A DNA stretch of 64,000 bases from Paraburkholderia sp. C35 (GCF_003121405.1 NZ_QBUY01000037.1:1-64000), one strand, 5' to 3'; numbered from the stretch's first letter, positions 1 through 9,286 are shown. Program-made: numbers and translations. Notes: generated by a model not told the origin, from the letters alone.

Positions 1-21
1 GTGTTAGCCCGCTTTCTTTTG

Positions 22-55
22 CCTACTTTTCTTTGCGGCGGCAAAGAAAAGTAGG
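22..55. repeat. Intergenic perfect hairpin repeat
   Basis: A 15-base arm at 22-36 is followed by the 4-base loop GGCG and an exactly complementary arm at 41-55. The sequence just after it (about 66-78) contains CAGGGGCAACGC, and a closely related string recurs in the hairpin at 25453-25477. This looks like one of the short dispersed hairpin elements found between Burkholderia-group genes; that family link is from general knowledge. It lies downstream of the histidine kinase gene and may end its transcript, although no clear U-run follows the stem on the minus strand. Positions 1-193 hold no convincing gene. Confidence 0.6.
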
Positions 56-193
56 TGCCGCCCCGCACAGGGGCAACGCATGAAGCACCGCTAACAAAAC
101 GCGGACGCCAGCGAGAGCTCAACCACCGAATGCCAGAAAAAAGCAATAACAAAAAGCGGATGCCAGAAAAAAACAAATCAAAACCCACCACAA

Positions 194-1447
194 CTACCCC
201 TCCCGCCCAAACATCAGCGTCACACAAAACCCCCCATCTACAGCGTTATCGCAAGAAAACTTCCCACCGTTATACCGCGTAAGCCTTCGCACAATAGCAA
301 GGCCCAAACCACAATGCGCATCCCCACCACGCGCAGGATCGAGTCGCGTAAACGGCTGCAAAGCCCGCTCAAGCTGATCCCGAGGAATCCCAACACCATG
401 ATCCCTCACAGTCAGCGTATACACACCGTTATGCGCAGAAGTAGAAATCTCAACCGGCGGCTCACCATAATTCATCGCGTTCTCGATCAGATTCGACAAT
501 ATCCGGTCGAGATCCACCAGCGGCAGATTGAAGCCTTCGCCAGCCTGAAGATGCAACTTCACAAGCGCCTCATCATCAAGACCATCGCCATAGTGCCGAC
601 GACAATGCGCATCCACATTCGCATGCGGCGAAGGATCAGCCGTATCGCGCGCATAGTCGAGAAACTGCGTGACGATCCGCGACAACGACTCAGCATCGCG
701 CAAAAAGCCACTACGATTCGCAGCATCGGGTAAAAGATCGGCACGCACCTGCATGCGCGTAATCGGCGCGCGCAGATCATGCGCAACACCCGCCAGCATC
801 ACCGCGCGCTCCTGCTCGGACTGCGCCAACTCGCGCATCATCTGGTTGAAGTCGCCGATCAACGCGCGCATCTCGGCAGGACCGCTCTCCTGCACGGGCG
901 GCACGCGCTTGCCGACCCTGAACTCGCGCGCCGCATCGGCCAGCCGGTGCAGCGGACGCTGAAACTGCCACGCCGCCAGCAACGCCGCACAAACAGCCAA
1001 CACCAGCATCACCAGCGATGAACCGACAAACCGCATCCCCGGCAAATTCGCATTGCGCATGAACAGCCAATACGGTTCGTTGCCGTAGCGCATCCAGATC
1101 GACCCCGTATGCGGATCGAACACGACCCGGCTATCGGGCGGCATGCGCTCCAGCAGATCATGCTCGAATGGTGCGTCAGAGCCCGTACAGCCATTCGGAC
1201 AGCCCGAGCGGGCCACATCCGCCTCAGCGATATATTCCATGCCGAGCGTCTGCGCAACGTGCCGCGCAGCGGCTTCGCCGTCGTGTTTGGCCTGCACGGC
1301 CAGCAGCACATCGCGGCGCGCATGCTCGGCGTCGATCTGGCCGCGCTCGCGATCGACGAGGATCAGCGAGATCAGATGCACGGCCACGATCAGGCCGACC
1401 GTCAGCGTCGCGAGACGGCCAAAGAGCGTGTTGAACGGGTTCTTCAT
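194..1447 (-). CDS. OmpR-partner sensor histidine kinase
   Basis: This inner-membrane sensor kinase of 417 residues is partner to the response regulator just upstream. A first membrane helix lies near residues 13-32, a periplasmic sensor near 33-140 and a second helix near 141-160. A HAMP linker follows, then the H-box AHDLRAPITR with the phospho-accepting His223. The N-box (NLIENAMNYG), the G1 box (DHGVGIP) and the G2 box (GLGLAIV) complete the ATPase domain. The start is the ATG that overlaps the regulator stop as ATGA; an open frame extends 50 codons further but lies inside the regulator. The periplasmic domain carries Cys83 and Cys87 in CPNGC, which suggests redox or metal sensing (inference). 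The signal is unknown. Its position beside efflux genes hints at envelope or drug stress. Confidence 0.93.
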   Translation of the reverse strand: MKNPFNTLFGRLATLTVGLIVAVHLISLILVDRERGQIDAEHARRDVLLAVQAKHDGEAAARHVAQTLGMEYIAEADVARSGCPNGCTGSDAPFEHDLLERMPPDSRVVFDPHTGSIWMRYGNEPYWLFMRNANLPGMRFVGSSLVMLVLAVCAALLAAWQFQRPLHRLADAAREFRVGKRVPPVQESGPAEMRALIGDFNQMMRELAQSEQERAVMLAGVAHDLRAPITRMQVRADLLPDAANRSGFLRDAESLSRIVTQFLDYARDTADPSPHANVDAHCRRHYGDGLDDEALVKLHLQAGEGFNLPLVDLDRILSNLIENAMNYGEPPVEISTSAHNGVYTLTVRDHGVGIPRDQLERALQPFTRLDPARGGDAHCGLGLAIVRRLTRYNGGKFSCDNAVDGGFCVTLMFGREG

Positions 1448-2214
1448 TGCGATGCGCTGTCGTCGTCTTCGCTGACGTCGTTGTCGTCGATACCGTCGCC
1501 CGTTTCGCCAGGCACGAACATATAGCCGATGCCGCGCATCGTCTGAATGCGGCGTGGTGCAGCGGGATCGTCTTCGAGCAGTCGACGCAAGCGCCAAACA
1601 GGCACATCGATGCCGCGTTCCGTTACTTCCGAATCGGGCCCATGCAGCAAGTCGACAATGCGCGTGCGCGACAGCGTTTCCATCGGATGCTGCGCGAACA
1701 CTTCAAGCAGCGCATATTCGCTGCCTGTGAGCTTGACGGGTTCGTTGTCGCAGAACAGTGTGCGCGATGCGAAGTCGAGCCTGAAGCGCCCAAACACCAG
1801 TGCTTCACGATGCTCGACAGGCGGCGCTTCGGGATGCAGCTTGTGACGGCGCAGCACGGCATGAATGCGCGCGAGCAATTCCTGCGGCATGAACGGCTTG
1901 CCGAGATAATCGTCCGCGCCGAGTTCGAGACCGATCACGCGATCCACGCCATCGGCGCGCGCGGTCAGCATGACGACGGGTATCGTGTCGCCGCTCGCGC
2001 GCAACTGCTTGAGGGCAGTGAGGCCGTCGACACCCGGCATCATCAGGTCGAGCACGATGATCGACGGACGCTCGCGTTCGAGCCGCCGTGCAAGATGGGT
2101 CGCATCGTGCAGCACCGAGAATTCGATGCCGCGTTGCTGGAAGAAGTTGCGAAGCAGGTCGCGCAGGTCGGCGTCGTCGTCGACGAGCAGCACCTGGATA
2201 GGCGTGTTGGGCAT
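1444..2214 (-). CDS. OmpR/PhoB-family response regulator
   Basis: This 256-residue DNA-binding regulator is phosphorylated by the downstream kinase. The receiver domain has acidic residues at 12-14, the phospho-acceptor Asp56 in VLDLMMPG, the conserved Thr in MLTARADG and Lys106 in LGKPF. A C-terminal winged-helix domain spans about residues 140-235 and ends in RRIQTMRGIGYMF, typical of OmpR/PhoB proteins. The C-terminus is acidic and low in complexity (DDNDVSEDDD). The gene is first in a two-gene operon, overlapping the kinase by 4 bases. Repeated AGTCTTAC boxes upstream (2286-2353) and one copy in the promoter region of the neighbouring efflux operon make autoregulation and pump control plausible, but this is inference. 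Confidence 0.94.
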   Translation of the reverse strand: MPNTPIQVLLVDDDADLRDLLRNFFQQRGIEFSVLHDATHLARRLERERPSIIVLDLMMPGVDGLTALKQLRASGDTIPVVMLTARADGVDRVIGLELGADDYLGKPFMPQELLARIHAVLRRHKLHPEAPPVEHREALVFGRFRLDFASRTLFCDNEPVKLTGSEYALLEVFAQHPMETLSRTRIVDLLHGPDSEVTERGIDVPVWRLRRLLEDDPAAPRRIQTMRGIGYMFVPGETGDGIDDNDVSEDDDSASQ

Positions 2215-2285
2215 GATGAGATGAGGCTGCGCCGACGCTGTGCCGCATGAGGCGGGCAGCGATGTTGCCGCCAGGTATCGGGTCT

Positions 2286-2353
2286 GTAAGACTATAGCGC
2301 AACGCGCCGCAGCCCCGGTTCTGGGGACTTAGCAAGTCTTACCAAATCTTAAC
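2286..2353. promoter_or_regulatory. AGTCTTAC boxes upstream of the two-component operon
   Basis: GTAAGACT at 2286-2293 is the reverse complement of AGTCTTAC at 2335-2342. A near copy, AATCTTAA, follows 11 bases later at about 2345-2352. An 11-base direct-repeat period is characteristic of OmpR/PhoB-family binding sites. The same 8-mer recurs at 3085-3092 ahead of the bpeA-like gene. The sites sit 70-140 bases upstream of the regulator start. The repeats are seen directly; the binding protein is inferred. Confidence 0.4.
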
Positions 2354-2385
2354 CGTTTAGAACAAACGTATGATGAACTGCGAGG

Positions 2386-3021
2386 TCATACCCGGGCGCG
2401 CTCGAATGCAGTGTGAGCACCCACGCAGCGCAACGCTGAAGCCAGTGTCTGCTCGGCTTCGAGATCGCCGCGCGATTCCGTCGACATCATCAGACGTTTG
2501 TGAAGAAAGCCCGTCAACGCGGCGTGAATGAAGCCGGCGGCAGCGCGCGTATCGACATCGGGCGGCAGCTGTCCGCGTTGCGAGGCGGCGCGTAGCGCAG
2601 CGTCGATCTGTTTTTCGGCGCGCAGCGCGGCCATCGACACACGTTCATAGAACGCCGCTGTTTCCGCCGTCACTTCGCATTTCATCATCGCGATGCTGTA
2701 CAGACGCCGCGCGCGCCGCAGATGCAGCGCGTCGCGCAAACGCTGGCGCAACTGCGCATGCAGATGCTGCAACGGATCGGCGTCCTGCTCGCACGACTGC
2801 ACGACGAACGGATCGAGTGGCATGTCCGCGCATTCGTAGATAGCCTGAAACACGGCCTCCTTGTTGCGGAAGTGGCCGTAGACCGCGCCGCGCGTCACAC
2901 CCGCCTCCGACGCAATGTCTTCCAGCGACGCACGCGCAAAGCCACGCACGAAGAACACACGCTCGGCGGCGTCGATGATCTTTGCCCGCGTATCGAGCGC
3001 CTGTTGCTTCGTTCGTCTCAT
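2386..3021 (-). CDS. bpeR: TetR/AcrR-family repressor of the adjacent RND pump
   Basis: This TetR-family repressor has 211 residues, a normal length. The N-terminal helix-turn-helix (about residues 10-55) includes AAERVFFVRGFARASLEDIA and VTRGAVYGHFRNKEAVF, close to AcrR, TtgR and BpeR. The C-terminal ligand domain resembles the TetR_C domain of efflux repressors. The start is the ATG of MRRTKQQ; an upstream in-frame start would add 15 residues that do not resemble the family. The gene diverges from bpeA-bpeB-oprB across about 200 bases, the classic arrangement for a local repressor relieved by pump substrates. Orthology to BpeR rather than another AcrR-type repressor rests on context. Confidence 0.85.
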   Translation of the reverse strand: MRRTKQQALDTRAKIIDAAERVFFVRGFARASLEDIASEAGVTRGAVYGHFRNKEAVFQAIYECADMPLDPFVVQSCEQDADPLQHLHAQLRQRLRDALHLRRARRLYSIAMMKCEVTAETAAFYERVSMAALRAEKQIDAALRAASQRGQLPPDVDTRAAAGFIHAALTGFLHKRLMMSTESRGDLEAEQTLASALRCVGAHTAFERARV

Positions 3022-3084
3022 ACCTCGTTTCCTGCAGGAATCACGCGGCCATCGTAGTCGGCGCAAGCAGGCACTGGATTAACA

Positions 3085-3092
3085 AGTCTTAC
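3085..3092. promoter_or_regulatory. AGTCTTAC box in the bpeR-bpeA intergenic region
   Basis: This is an exact copy, within the 10-mer CAAGTCTTAC, of the sequence at 2333-2342 upstream of the two-component operon. It lies in the 197-base region between the divergent repressor and pump genes. It could be a site for the neighbouring OmpR-type regulator or part of the repressor operator. The match is seen; the function is inferred. Confidence 0.35.
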
Positions 3093-3218
3093 GGCAGCCT
3101 GGGCCTTGTAACCCACGAAAGGCTGACAACGCCTATCGTCACGACCTTATCGTGTCGGTGCGTGTTGGATGAACGCTCGTTGCGCGCCGGCCCCGTTCAA
3201 TTCAAACCAGTTTGCACG

Positions 3219-4439
3219 ATGCCAGCGCTATTAAAGAACCGTAACTTTCGTATGCTCGCGGCCACTGCCGCGATCTCCGCAATCATTCCGTTTTTTGCCG
3301 CGTGCAGCGACAAGCCTGCCGCGCCGCCTCAACAGACGCCCGAAGTCGGCGTCGTCACTGTCAAACCCACGGGCGTACCCGTAACCATCGAACTGCCTGG
3401 CCGCGTGAGCGCGCATCTCGTCGCTGAAGTGCGAGCGCGTGTGGATGGCATCGTGTTGAAGCGCGCCTTCACGGAAGGCAGCGAAGTGAAGGCAGGGCAG
3501 ACGCTCTACAAGATAGATCCCGCGCCGTATATCGCTTCGCTGAACAGCGCGAAGGCGACGCTTGCGAAGGCGCAGGCCTCGCTCGTTTCGACGCATGCGG
3601 AAGCGGAACGATACAAGGTGCTGGTGGCAGCGAACGCGATCAGCAAGCAGGACTACGACAACGCCGTCGCCTCGGAAGGCCAGGCCGCCGCCGATGTCGC
3701 ATCGGGCAAGGCTGCCGTCGAAACGGCACAGATCAATCTCGGCTACACCGATGTGACGTCACCGATTTCGGGGCGCATCGGCAAGTCGTCGGTGACGGAA
3801 GGCGCGTATGTGCAGTCGAGCGCGGCAACGCTGCTCGCCACCGTGCAGCAGCTTGATCCCGTCTACGTCGATCTCACGCAATCGAGTCTCGTTGGCCTCA
3901 AGCTGCGTCGAGATGCGCAGGAGGGGCGTTTGAAGACGAGCTGCCCGAACGCCGCGAAGGTCACGCTGATTCTCGAAGATGGCCGTCCATACGGCGGCAC
4001 CGGCAAGCTCGAATTCTCCGATGTGACCGTCGATCAGACCACAGGCTCCGTCACTGTGCGTGCACTGTTCGACAACGCGCAGCGCGTGTTGCTGCCAGGC
4101 ATGTACGTGCGCGCGAAGATCGAGGAAGGCGTCAACGAACAGGCGTACGTCGTGCCGCAACAGGGCGTCACGCATGACCAGAAGGGTGATCCGACGGCGC
4201 TCGTAGTCGGCGCGGACGGCAAGGTCGTCACGCGGCAACTGGTGACGTCCGGCACCTATGGCGCGAACTGGGTAGTCGAAAGCGGCCTGCAAACGGGCGA
4301 CCGCGTGATCGTGCAAGGCGTCGACAAAGTGCGTCCCGGCATGGCCGTGAAGACCGTCGACGCACAGTTGCCGAATGCCGATACCGCCGCCGCGCAAACG
4401 GCGGCAGCGCCTGCGTCCAGCGCGCAAAGCACGCAGTAA
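3219..4439 (+). CDS. bpeA: RND efflux periplasmic adaptor, BpeA/AcrA type
   Basis: This membrane-fusion lipoprotein links the inner-membrane pump to the outer-membrane channel. A signal peptide ends in a lipobox with the lipidated Cys in FFAACSDK. A lipoyl/barrel-sandwich half (ELPGRVSAHLVAEVRARVDG) comes next, then a coiled-coil hairpin (about residues 95-165) and a second lipoyl half (YTDVTSPISGRIG). Beta-barrel and membrane-proximal domains follow. The length of 406 residues fits AcrA, MexA and BpeA. The start is uncertain because no strong ribosome-binding site is visible; ATG at 3252 also gives a good signal peptide. The pump gene begins 14 bases after the stop. Expression is probably repressed by the divergent TetR protein. 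Confidence 0.92.
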   Translation: MPALLKNRNFRMLAATAAISAIIPFFAACSDKPAAPPQQTPEVGVVTVKPTGVPVTIELPGRVSAHLVAEVRARVDGIVLKRAFTEGSEVKAGQTLYKIDPAPYIASLNSAKATLAKAQASLVSTHAEAERYKVLVAANAISKQDYDNAVASEGQAAADVASGKAAVETAQINLGYTDVTSPISGRIGKSSVTEGAYVQSSAATLLATVQQLDPVYVDLTQSSLVGLKLRRDAQEGRLKTSCPNAAKVTLILEDGRPYGGTGKLEFSDVTVDQTTGSVTVRALFDNAQRVLLPGMYVRAKIEEGVNEQAYVVPQQGVTHDQKGDPTALVVGADGKVVTRQLVTSGTYGANWVVESGLQTGDRVIVQGVDKVRPGMAVKTVDAQLPNADTAAAQTAAAPASSAQSTQ

Positions 4440-4453
4440 CGAGGGCGCGTCTC

Positions 4454-7400
4454 ATGGCAAAGTTCTTTATCGACAGGCCCATCTTCGCGTGGGTCATCGC
4501 GATCATTCTGATGCTTGCGGGCATCGCTTCGATTTTCAATCTTCCCATCGCGCAGTATCCGACCATTGCGCCGCCCGCCGTGCAGATCAGCGCGACGTAT
4601 CCGGGCGCATCGGCGAAAACGGTGGAGAACACCGTTACGCAGGTCATCGAGCAGCAGATGAGCGGTCTCGATCACTTGCTGTACATGTCGTCGTCGAGTG
4701 ACGACTCGGGCAATGCGACCATCACGCTGACCTTCGCCGCGGGCACCAACCCGGACATCGCGCAGGTGCAGGTGCAGAACAAGCTGCAACTCGCAACGCC
4801 GCTGCTGCCCGAATCCGTGCAGCAGCAAGGCACCAAGGTCACGAAGTCGAGCAGCAGCTTCCTGCTGGTGATGGCGTTCGTCTCGACGGACGGCAGCATG
4901 GACCGCTACGATCTGGCTAACTATGTGGCGTCGCACGTGGAAGACCCGGTGAGCCGCGTCGATGGTGTGGGCACGGTGCAATTGTTCGGCTCACAGTTCG
5001 CAATGCGCGTCTGGCTCGACGCGAACAAGCTGAACCAGTACGCCCTCACACCCGTCGATGTCGAAACGGCGTTGACGAATCAGAACGTGCAGGTCGCGGC
5101 CGGTTCGCTCGGCGGCACGCCTGCCGTGCCCGGTCAGGTGTTGCAGGCGACCATCACGCAGGCCACCTTGCTGCAAACACAGGAACAGTTCGGCAATGTG
5201 CTGCTGAAGGTGAATCAGGACGGCTCGCAGGTGCGCATCAAGGACGTTGCGCGCATCGACCTGGGCGGCGAAAACTATAACTTCGACACCAAGTACAACG
5301 GCCAGCCGACAGCCGGCTTCGGCATCCAGCTTGCGACGGGCGCAAACGCGCTGCAAACGGCGAAGCTGGTGCGCGCGAAGATCGACGCGCTGTCGAAGAA
5401 CTTCCCGCACGGCCTGGTCGTGAAGTATCCGTACGACACGACGCCGTTCGTGAAGATGTCGATCGAGGAAGTGGTGAAGACGCTGCTCGAAGGCATCGTG
5501 CTGGTGTTCCTCGTGATGTATCTGTTCCTGCAGAACCTGCGCGCGACGCTGATTCCGACTATCGCGGTGCCCGTGGTGCTGCTCGGCACGTTTGCGATCA
5601 TGAGCGCGGCGGGCTTCTCGATCAATACGCTCTCGATGTTCGGTCTCGTGCTCGCCATTGGTCTATTGGTGGACGATGCGATCGTGGTGGTCGAGAACGT
5701 CGAACGGGTGATGTCCGAAGAAGGCCTATCGCCGAGAGAGGCGACACGCAAGGCGATGGGCCAGATCACGGGCGCGCTGGTCGGCGTGGCGCTGGTGTTG
5801 TCGGCCGTGTTTGTGCCGGTGGCGTTCTCGGGCGGTTCTGTCGGCGCGATTTACCGGCAGTTCTCGTTGACGATTGTCGCGGCGATGGTGTTGTCGGTGC
5901 TCGTTGCGCTGGTGCTCACGCCGGCGTTGTGCGCGACGATTCTGAAGCCGATTCCGAAGGGTCATCACGGCGCGAAGACGGGCTTCTTCGGCTGGTTCAA
6001 TCGCACCTTCGATAACGGTCGCGACAAATACCACACGGGCGTGCAGCATGTGATTCGCCGCTCGGGCCGCTGGCTGGTGCTGTATCTCGTGGTGATCGTC
6101 GCGGTTGGCTTCCTGTTCATGCGTCTGCCGAAGTCGTTCCTGCCCGATGAAGATCAGGGGACGATGTTCGTGCTGGTGCAGACGCCGCCAGGCTCGACGC
6201 AGGAAACCACCGCGCGCACACTGAAGAACGTCACCGACTATCTGCTCAACGACGAAAAAGACATCGTCGATTCCGTGTTCACCGTGAACGGTTTCAGCTT
6301 CGCGGGACGCGGCCAGAACGCGGGTATCGCCTTCGTGCGAATGAAGGATTATTCGCAGCGTCAGCATGCCAACCAGAAGGTGCAGGCGCTGGTGGGCCGC
6401 GTGTTTGGACACTACGCAGCGTACAAGGACGCGACTGTGATCGCGGTGAATCCGCCGTCGATTCCCGAACTCGGCACGGCATCGGGTTTCGATTTCGAGT
6501 TGACCGATAACGCCGGCCTCGGCCATGAAGCGCTGATGGCGGCGCGTAACCAGTTGCTCGGCATGGCTGCGAAGGATCCGTCGCTTGCATTGGTTCGTCC
6601 GAACGGGCTGTCGGATACGCCGCAATTCAAGGTCGATATTGACCGCGAGAAGGCGCAGGCGCTTGGCGTGACCGTGTCGGATATCGACCAGACGTTTTCG
6701 ATTGCATGGGCGTCGGCGTATGTGAACAACTTCCTCGATACGGATGGCCGCATCAAGAAGGTCTATCTGCAAGGCGATGCGCAATTCCGCATGTCGCCCG
6801 AAGACATGAGCAAGTGGTACGTGCGCGGCAGTTCGGGTTCGATGATGCCGCTGACGTCGGTGGCGTCGGGCCACTGGATCTACGGCTCGCCGAAGCTCGA
6901 GCGCTACAACGGCATTTCATCGGTCGAGATTCAGGGCGCGGCGTCGGCAGGCAAGAGTACCGGCCAGGCGATGTCGGCGATGGAAGCGATTGCCGCGAAG
7001 CTGCCGCAAGGTATCGGCTACGAGTGGACGGGGTTGTCGTTCCAGGAGCGTCAATCCGGTTCGCAGGCGCCGATTCTGTACGGCATCTCGATCCTCGTCG
7101 TGTTCCTGTGTCTTGCCGCGCTGTACGAAAGCTGGTCGATTCCGTTCGCGGTGATCCTCGTCGTGCCGCTCGGCGTGATCGGTGCGCTGCTCGCCGTGAC
7201 GCTGCGCGGACTGGAGAACGATGTGTTCTTCCAGGTCGGTTTGTTGACCACGGTGGGCTTGTCGGCGAAGAACGCGATTCTGATCGTCGAGTTCGCGCGT
7301 GAATTGCAGATCAACGAAGGCATGACGGCGGTGCAGGCCGCGCTTGAAGCGGCGCGTCTGCGCTTGCGACCGATCCTGATGACGTCGCTTGCGTTCGTGC

Positions 7401-7612
7401 TCGGCGTGTTGCCGCTCGCCGTCAGCAACGGTGCGGGTTCGTCGAGCCAGCACGCAATCGGGACGGGTGTGATCGGCGGGATGCTGACAGCCACGTTTCT
7501 CGCCGTTTTCATGATCCCGATGTTCTACGTCGTGATCCGCGAGAAGTTCTCGCGCGACGGTTCGGCGCCGCACAGCGCCGAACACGATGTCGAAGAAGAA
7601 ACGGCTCAGTAA
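4454..7612 (+). CDS. bpeB: RND multidrug efflux permease, BpeB/AcrB type
   Basis: This 1052-residue HAE1-family proton-driven multidrug pump works as a homotrimer in the inner membrane. Its opening (MAKFFIDRPIFAWVIAI) matches the BpeB/MexB/AcrB branch rather than the aminoglycoside-type AmrB/MexY branch, which usually begins MARFFIDRPVFAWV. The TM4 motif GLLVDDAIVVVENVER carries the paired Asp of proton translocation, and SAKNAILIVEFA supplies the essential TM10 Lys. The two halves are internally duplicated, as expected. GAGGG precedes the ATG. The gene lies between the adaptor and the channel in a compact operon. Likely substrates by family are hydrophobic antibiotics, dyes and possibly quorum signals. 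Confidence 0.95.
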   Translation: MAKFFIDRPIFAWVIAIILMLAGIASIFNLPIAQYPTIAPPAVQISATYPGASAKTVENTVTQVIEQQMSGLDHLLYMSSSSDDSGNATITLTFAAGTNPDIAQVQVQNKLQLATPLLPESVQQQGTKVTKSSSSFLLVMAFVSTDGSMDRYDLANYVASHVEDPVSRVDGVGTVQLFGSQFAMRVWLDANKLNQYALTPVDVETALTNQNVQVAAGSLGGTPAVPGQVLQATITQATLLQTQEQFGNVLLKVNQDGSQVRIKDVARIDLGGENYNFDTKYNGQPTAGFGIQLATGANALQTAKLVRAKIDALSKNFPHGLVVKYPYDTTPFVKMSIEEVVKTLLEGIVLVFLVMYLFLQNLRATLIPTIAVPVVLLGTFAIMSAAGFSINTLSMFGLVLAIGLLVDDAIVVVENVERVMSEEGLSPREATRKAMGQITGALVGVALVLSAVFVPVAFSGGSVGAIYRQFSLTIVAAMVLSVLVALVLTPALCATILKPIPKGHHGAKTGFFGWFNRTFDNGRDKYHTGVQHVIRRSGRWLVLYLVVIVAVGFLFMRLPKSFLPDEDQGTMFVLVQTPPGSTQETTARTLKNVTDYLLNDEKDIVDSVFTVNGFSFAGRGQNAGIAFVRMKDYSQRQHANQKVQALVGRVFGHYAAYKDATVIAVNPPSIPELGTASGFDFELTDNAGLGHEALMAARNQLLGMAAKDPSLALVRPNGLSDTPQFKVDIDREKAQALGVTVSDIDQTFSIAWASAYVNNFLDTDGRIKKVYLQGDAQFRMSPEDMSKWYVRGSSGSMMPLTSVASGHWIYGSPKLERYNGISSVEIQGAASAGKSTGQAMSAMEAIAAKLPQGIGYEWTGLSFQERQSGSQAPILYGISILVVFLCLAALYESWSIPFAVILVVPLGVIGALLAVTLRGLENDVFFQVGLLTTVGLSAKNAILIVEFARELQINEGMTAVQAALEAARLRLRPILMTSLAFVLGVLPLAVSNGAGSSSQHAIGTGVIGGMLTATFLAVFMIPMFYVVIREKFSRDGSAPHSAEHDVEEETAQ

Positions 7613-7622
7613 GGACACGCAT

Positions 7623-9134
7623 ATGAACAAAACATTATTAACGACGCTCGCCGCTGCGTTACTGGCGGCAGGCTGCACGCTCGCGCCGACGTATGAGCGT
7701 CCGGCTGCACCCGTCGCGTCGACGTTTCCGCAAGGCGGCGTTTATGACAACCAGCCCGCATCGGACAAGGCAACGCGCACATCAAATGATCACGCCGCAA
7801 CCGACATCGGATGGCGCGAATTCTTCACCGATCCGCGCCTGCAAAAGCTCATCGAACTCGCGCTGCAGAACAACCGCGATTTGCGCGTGTCGGCGCTGAA
7901 GGTGGAAGAAGCCCGTGCGCAATACCGTGTTCAACGTGCTGACCTGATGCCGTCGGTTTCCGTCGATGGCACGGGCACGCGCAGCCGCACACCAAAGGAT
8001 CTGTCGTATGTCGGCAGGGCGTCGGTCGGCAGCGACTATCAGGTGGCGGCGAGCGCTTCATGGGAACTCGATTTCTTCGGCAAGGTACGCAGCCTGACCG
8101 AACAGTCGTTGCAGACGTATTTCTCGACGGCGCAGGCGCGCAAGGCGGAAGAGATTCTGCTGGTGTCGCAGGTGGCGGACCAGTACCTGACGCTGATCGC
8201 CTACGACGACATGCTGGAAAGCACGAAGAACACGTACGACACGGCACGCCGTTCGTACGAACTGACGAAGCTCCAGTACGACACCGGCACTGGCTCCGAA
8301 CTCGATCTGCGCGAAGCGGCGGGCACGATGCAGCAGGCGCAGGCGAACTACGAAAGCCAGCAGCGCTCGCGTGCGCAGGCCGAGAATGCGCTGGTGCTGC
8401 TGGTCGGCGCGCCGTTGCCGGCAGACTTGCCGAAGGGCTTGCCGCTCGCGAGCCAGCAACTGCTCGCGGACATTCCGGCTGGCCTGCCGTCCGATCTGCT
8501 GACGCGCCGTCCCGACATCATGGAAGCCGAGGCGACGCTGATCGGCGCGAACGCGAACATCGGCGCAGCGCGTGCGGCGTTTTTCCCGAGCATCTCCTTG
8601 ACAGGCGATTTCGGCACGGCGAGCGCGAGCCTCGGCACGCTGTTCAAGCCGGGGCAACTCGCATGGAGCTTCGGCCCGACCATCTCCGTGCCGATCTTCA
8701 AGGGCGGCGAGAACCGCGCGAATCTCGATCTCGCGAAACTCGAAAAGAACGTTGCCGTGGCGCAGTACGAGAAGGCGATCCAGACGGCGTTCCGCGAAGT
8801 CTCGGACGGACTGGCGGCGCGCGGCACGTACGACCGGCAGATCAAGGCGCTGCAGGAGAACGTCGAATCGCAGCAGCGTCGCTATGACCTGTCGGACATG
8901 CGCTATCGCAACGGCGTGGACAGCTACCTGAACGTGCTGACGGCGCAGAGCGATCTGTATTCGGCGCAGCAGTCGCTGATTACGGCGTCGCTGAACCGCC
9001 TGACCAATCTTGTCGATCTCTATCAGTATCTTGGCGGCGGCTGGATCGAACATTCGGGCGACACCCCGCGCCCCGCCGATGCGCCCTACGCGCAGCAAGC
9101 CGCACAGCCCACGCGCGTCGCCGCTCAGCCGTAA
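7623..9134 (+). CDS. oprB: Outer-membrane efflux lipoprotein, OprB/OprM type
   Basis: This is the TolC-like outer-membrane channel of the BpeAB-like pump, 503 residues long. The signal peptide has the lipobox LLAAGC, giving a lipidated Cys near residue 18. Two outer-membrane-efflux repeats follow; the diagnostic LLTRRPDIMEAEATLIGANANIGAARAAF-like stretch lies between them, and the second repeat ends with LNVLTAQSDLYSAQQSL. The start ATGAACAAAAC is preceded by AAGGA; an open frame extends 12 codons upstream but overlaps the pump gene. It is last in the operon and is followed by a hairpin at 9153-9177. The tail is rich in Ala, Pro and Gln and probably disordered. Confidence 0.93.
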   Translation: MNKTLLTTLAAALLAAGCTLAPTYERPAAPVASTFPQGGVYDNQPASDKATRTSNDHAATDIGWREFFTDPRLQKLIELALQNNRDLRVSALKVEEARAQYRVQRADLMPSVSVDGTGTRSRTPKDLSYVGRASVGSDYQVAASASWELDFFGKVRSLTEQSLQTYFSTAQARKAEEILLVSQVADQYLTLIAYDDMLESTKNTYDTARRSYELTKLQYDTGTGSELDLREAAGTMQQAQANYESQQRSRAQAENALVLLVGAPLPADLPKGLPLASQQLLADIPAGLPSDLLTRRPDIMEAEATLIGANANIGAARAAFFPSISLTGDFGTASASLGTLFKPGQLAWSFGPTISVPIFKGGENRANLDLAKLEKNVAVAQYEKAIQTAFREVSDGLAARGTYDRQIKALQENVESQQRRYDLSDMRYRNGVDSYLNVLTAQSDLYSAQQSLITASLNRLTNLVDLYQYLGGGWIEHSGDTPRPADAPYAQQAAQPTRVAAQP

Positions 9135-9152
9135 CACGCTGAAACATCTGCT

Positions 9153-9177
9153 AAGCGCGCTAAACCTGGGCGCGCTT
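9153..9177 (+). terminator. Hairpin ending the bpeAB-oprB operon
   Basis: AAGCGCGC (9153-9160) pairs with GCGCGCTT (9170-9177) across a 9-base loop, 19 bases after the oprB stop. Only a weak T-rich stretch follows (CCTCGTTGTT), so it may be an imperfect intrinsic terminator or a 3'-end stabiliser. Confidence 0.45.
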
Positions 9178-9286
9178 CCTCGTTGTTACATTCCGCCTAC
9201 ATCCCGACCAGCGCGTCAAACCTCGAGTGAGGCGCGGCGCGCTGCGTCGCTTTCTATTCCGTGTGGCAAACCGTTGAGCGGCCCGA

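Noticed and set aside
55..282. Small Lys/Pro/Thr-rich protein at the window start
   Set aside because: It lies over the dispersed hairpin region and runs into the antisense of the kinase gene. Composition looks like noise.
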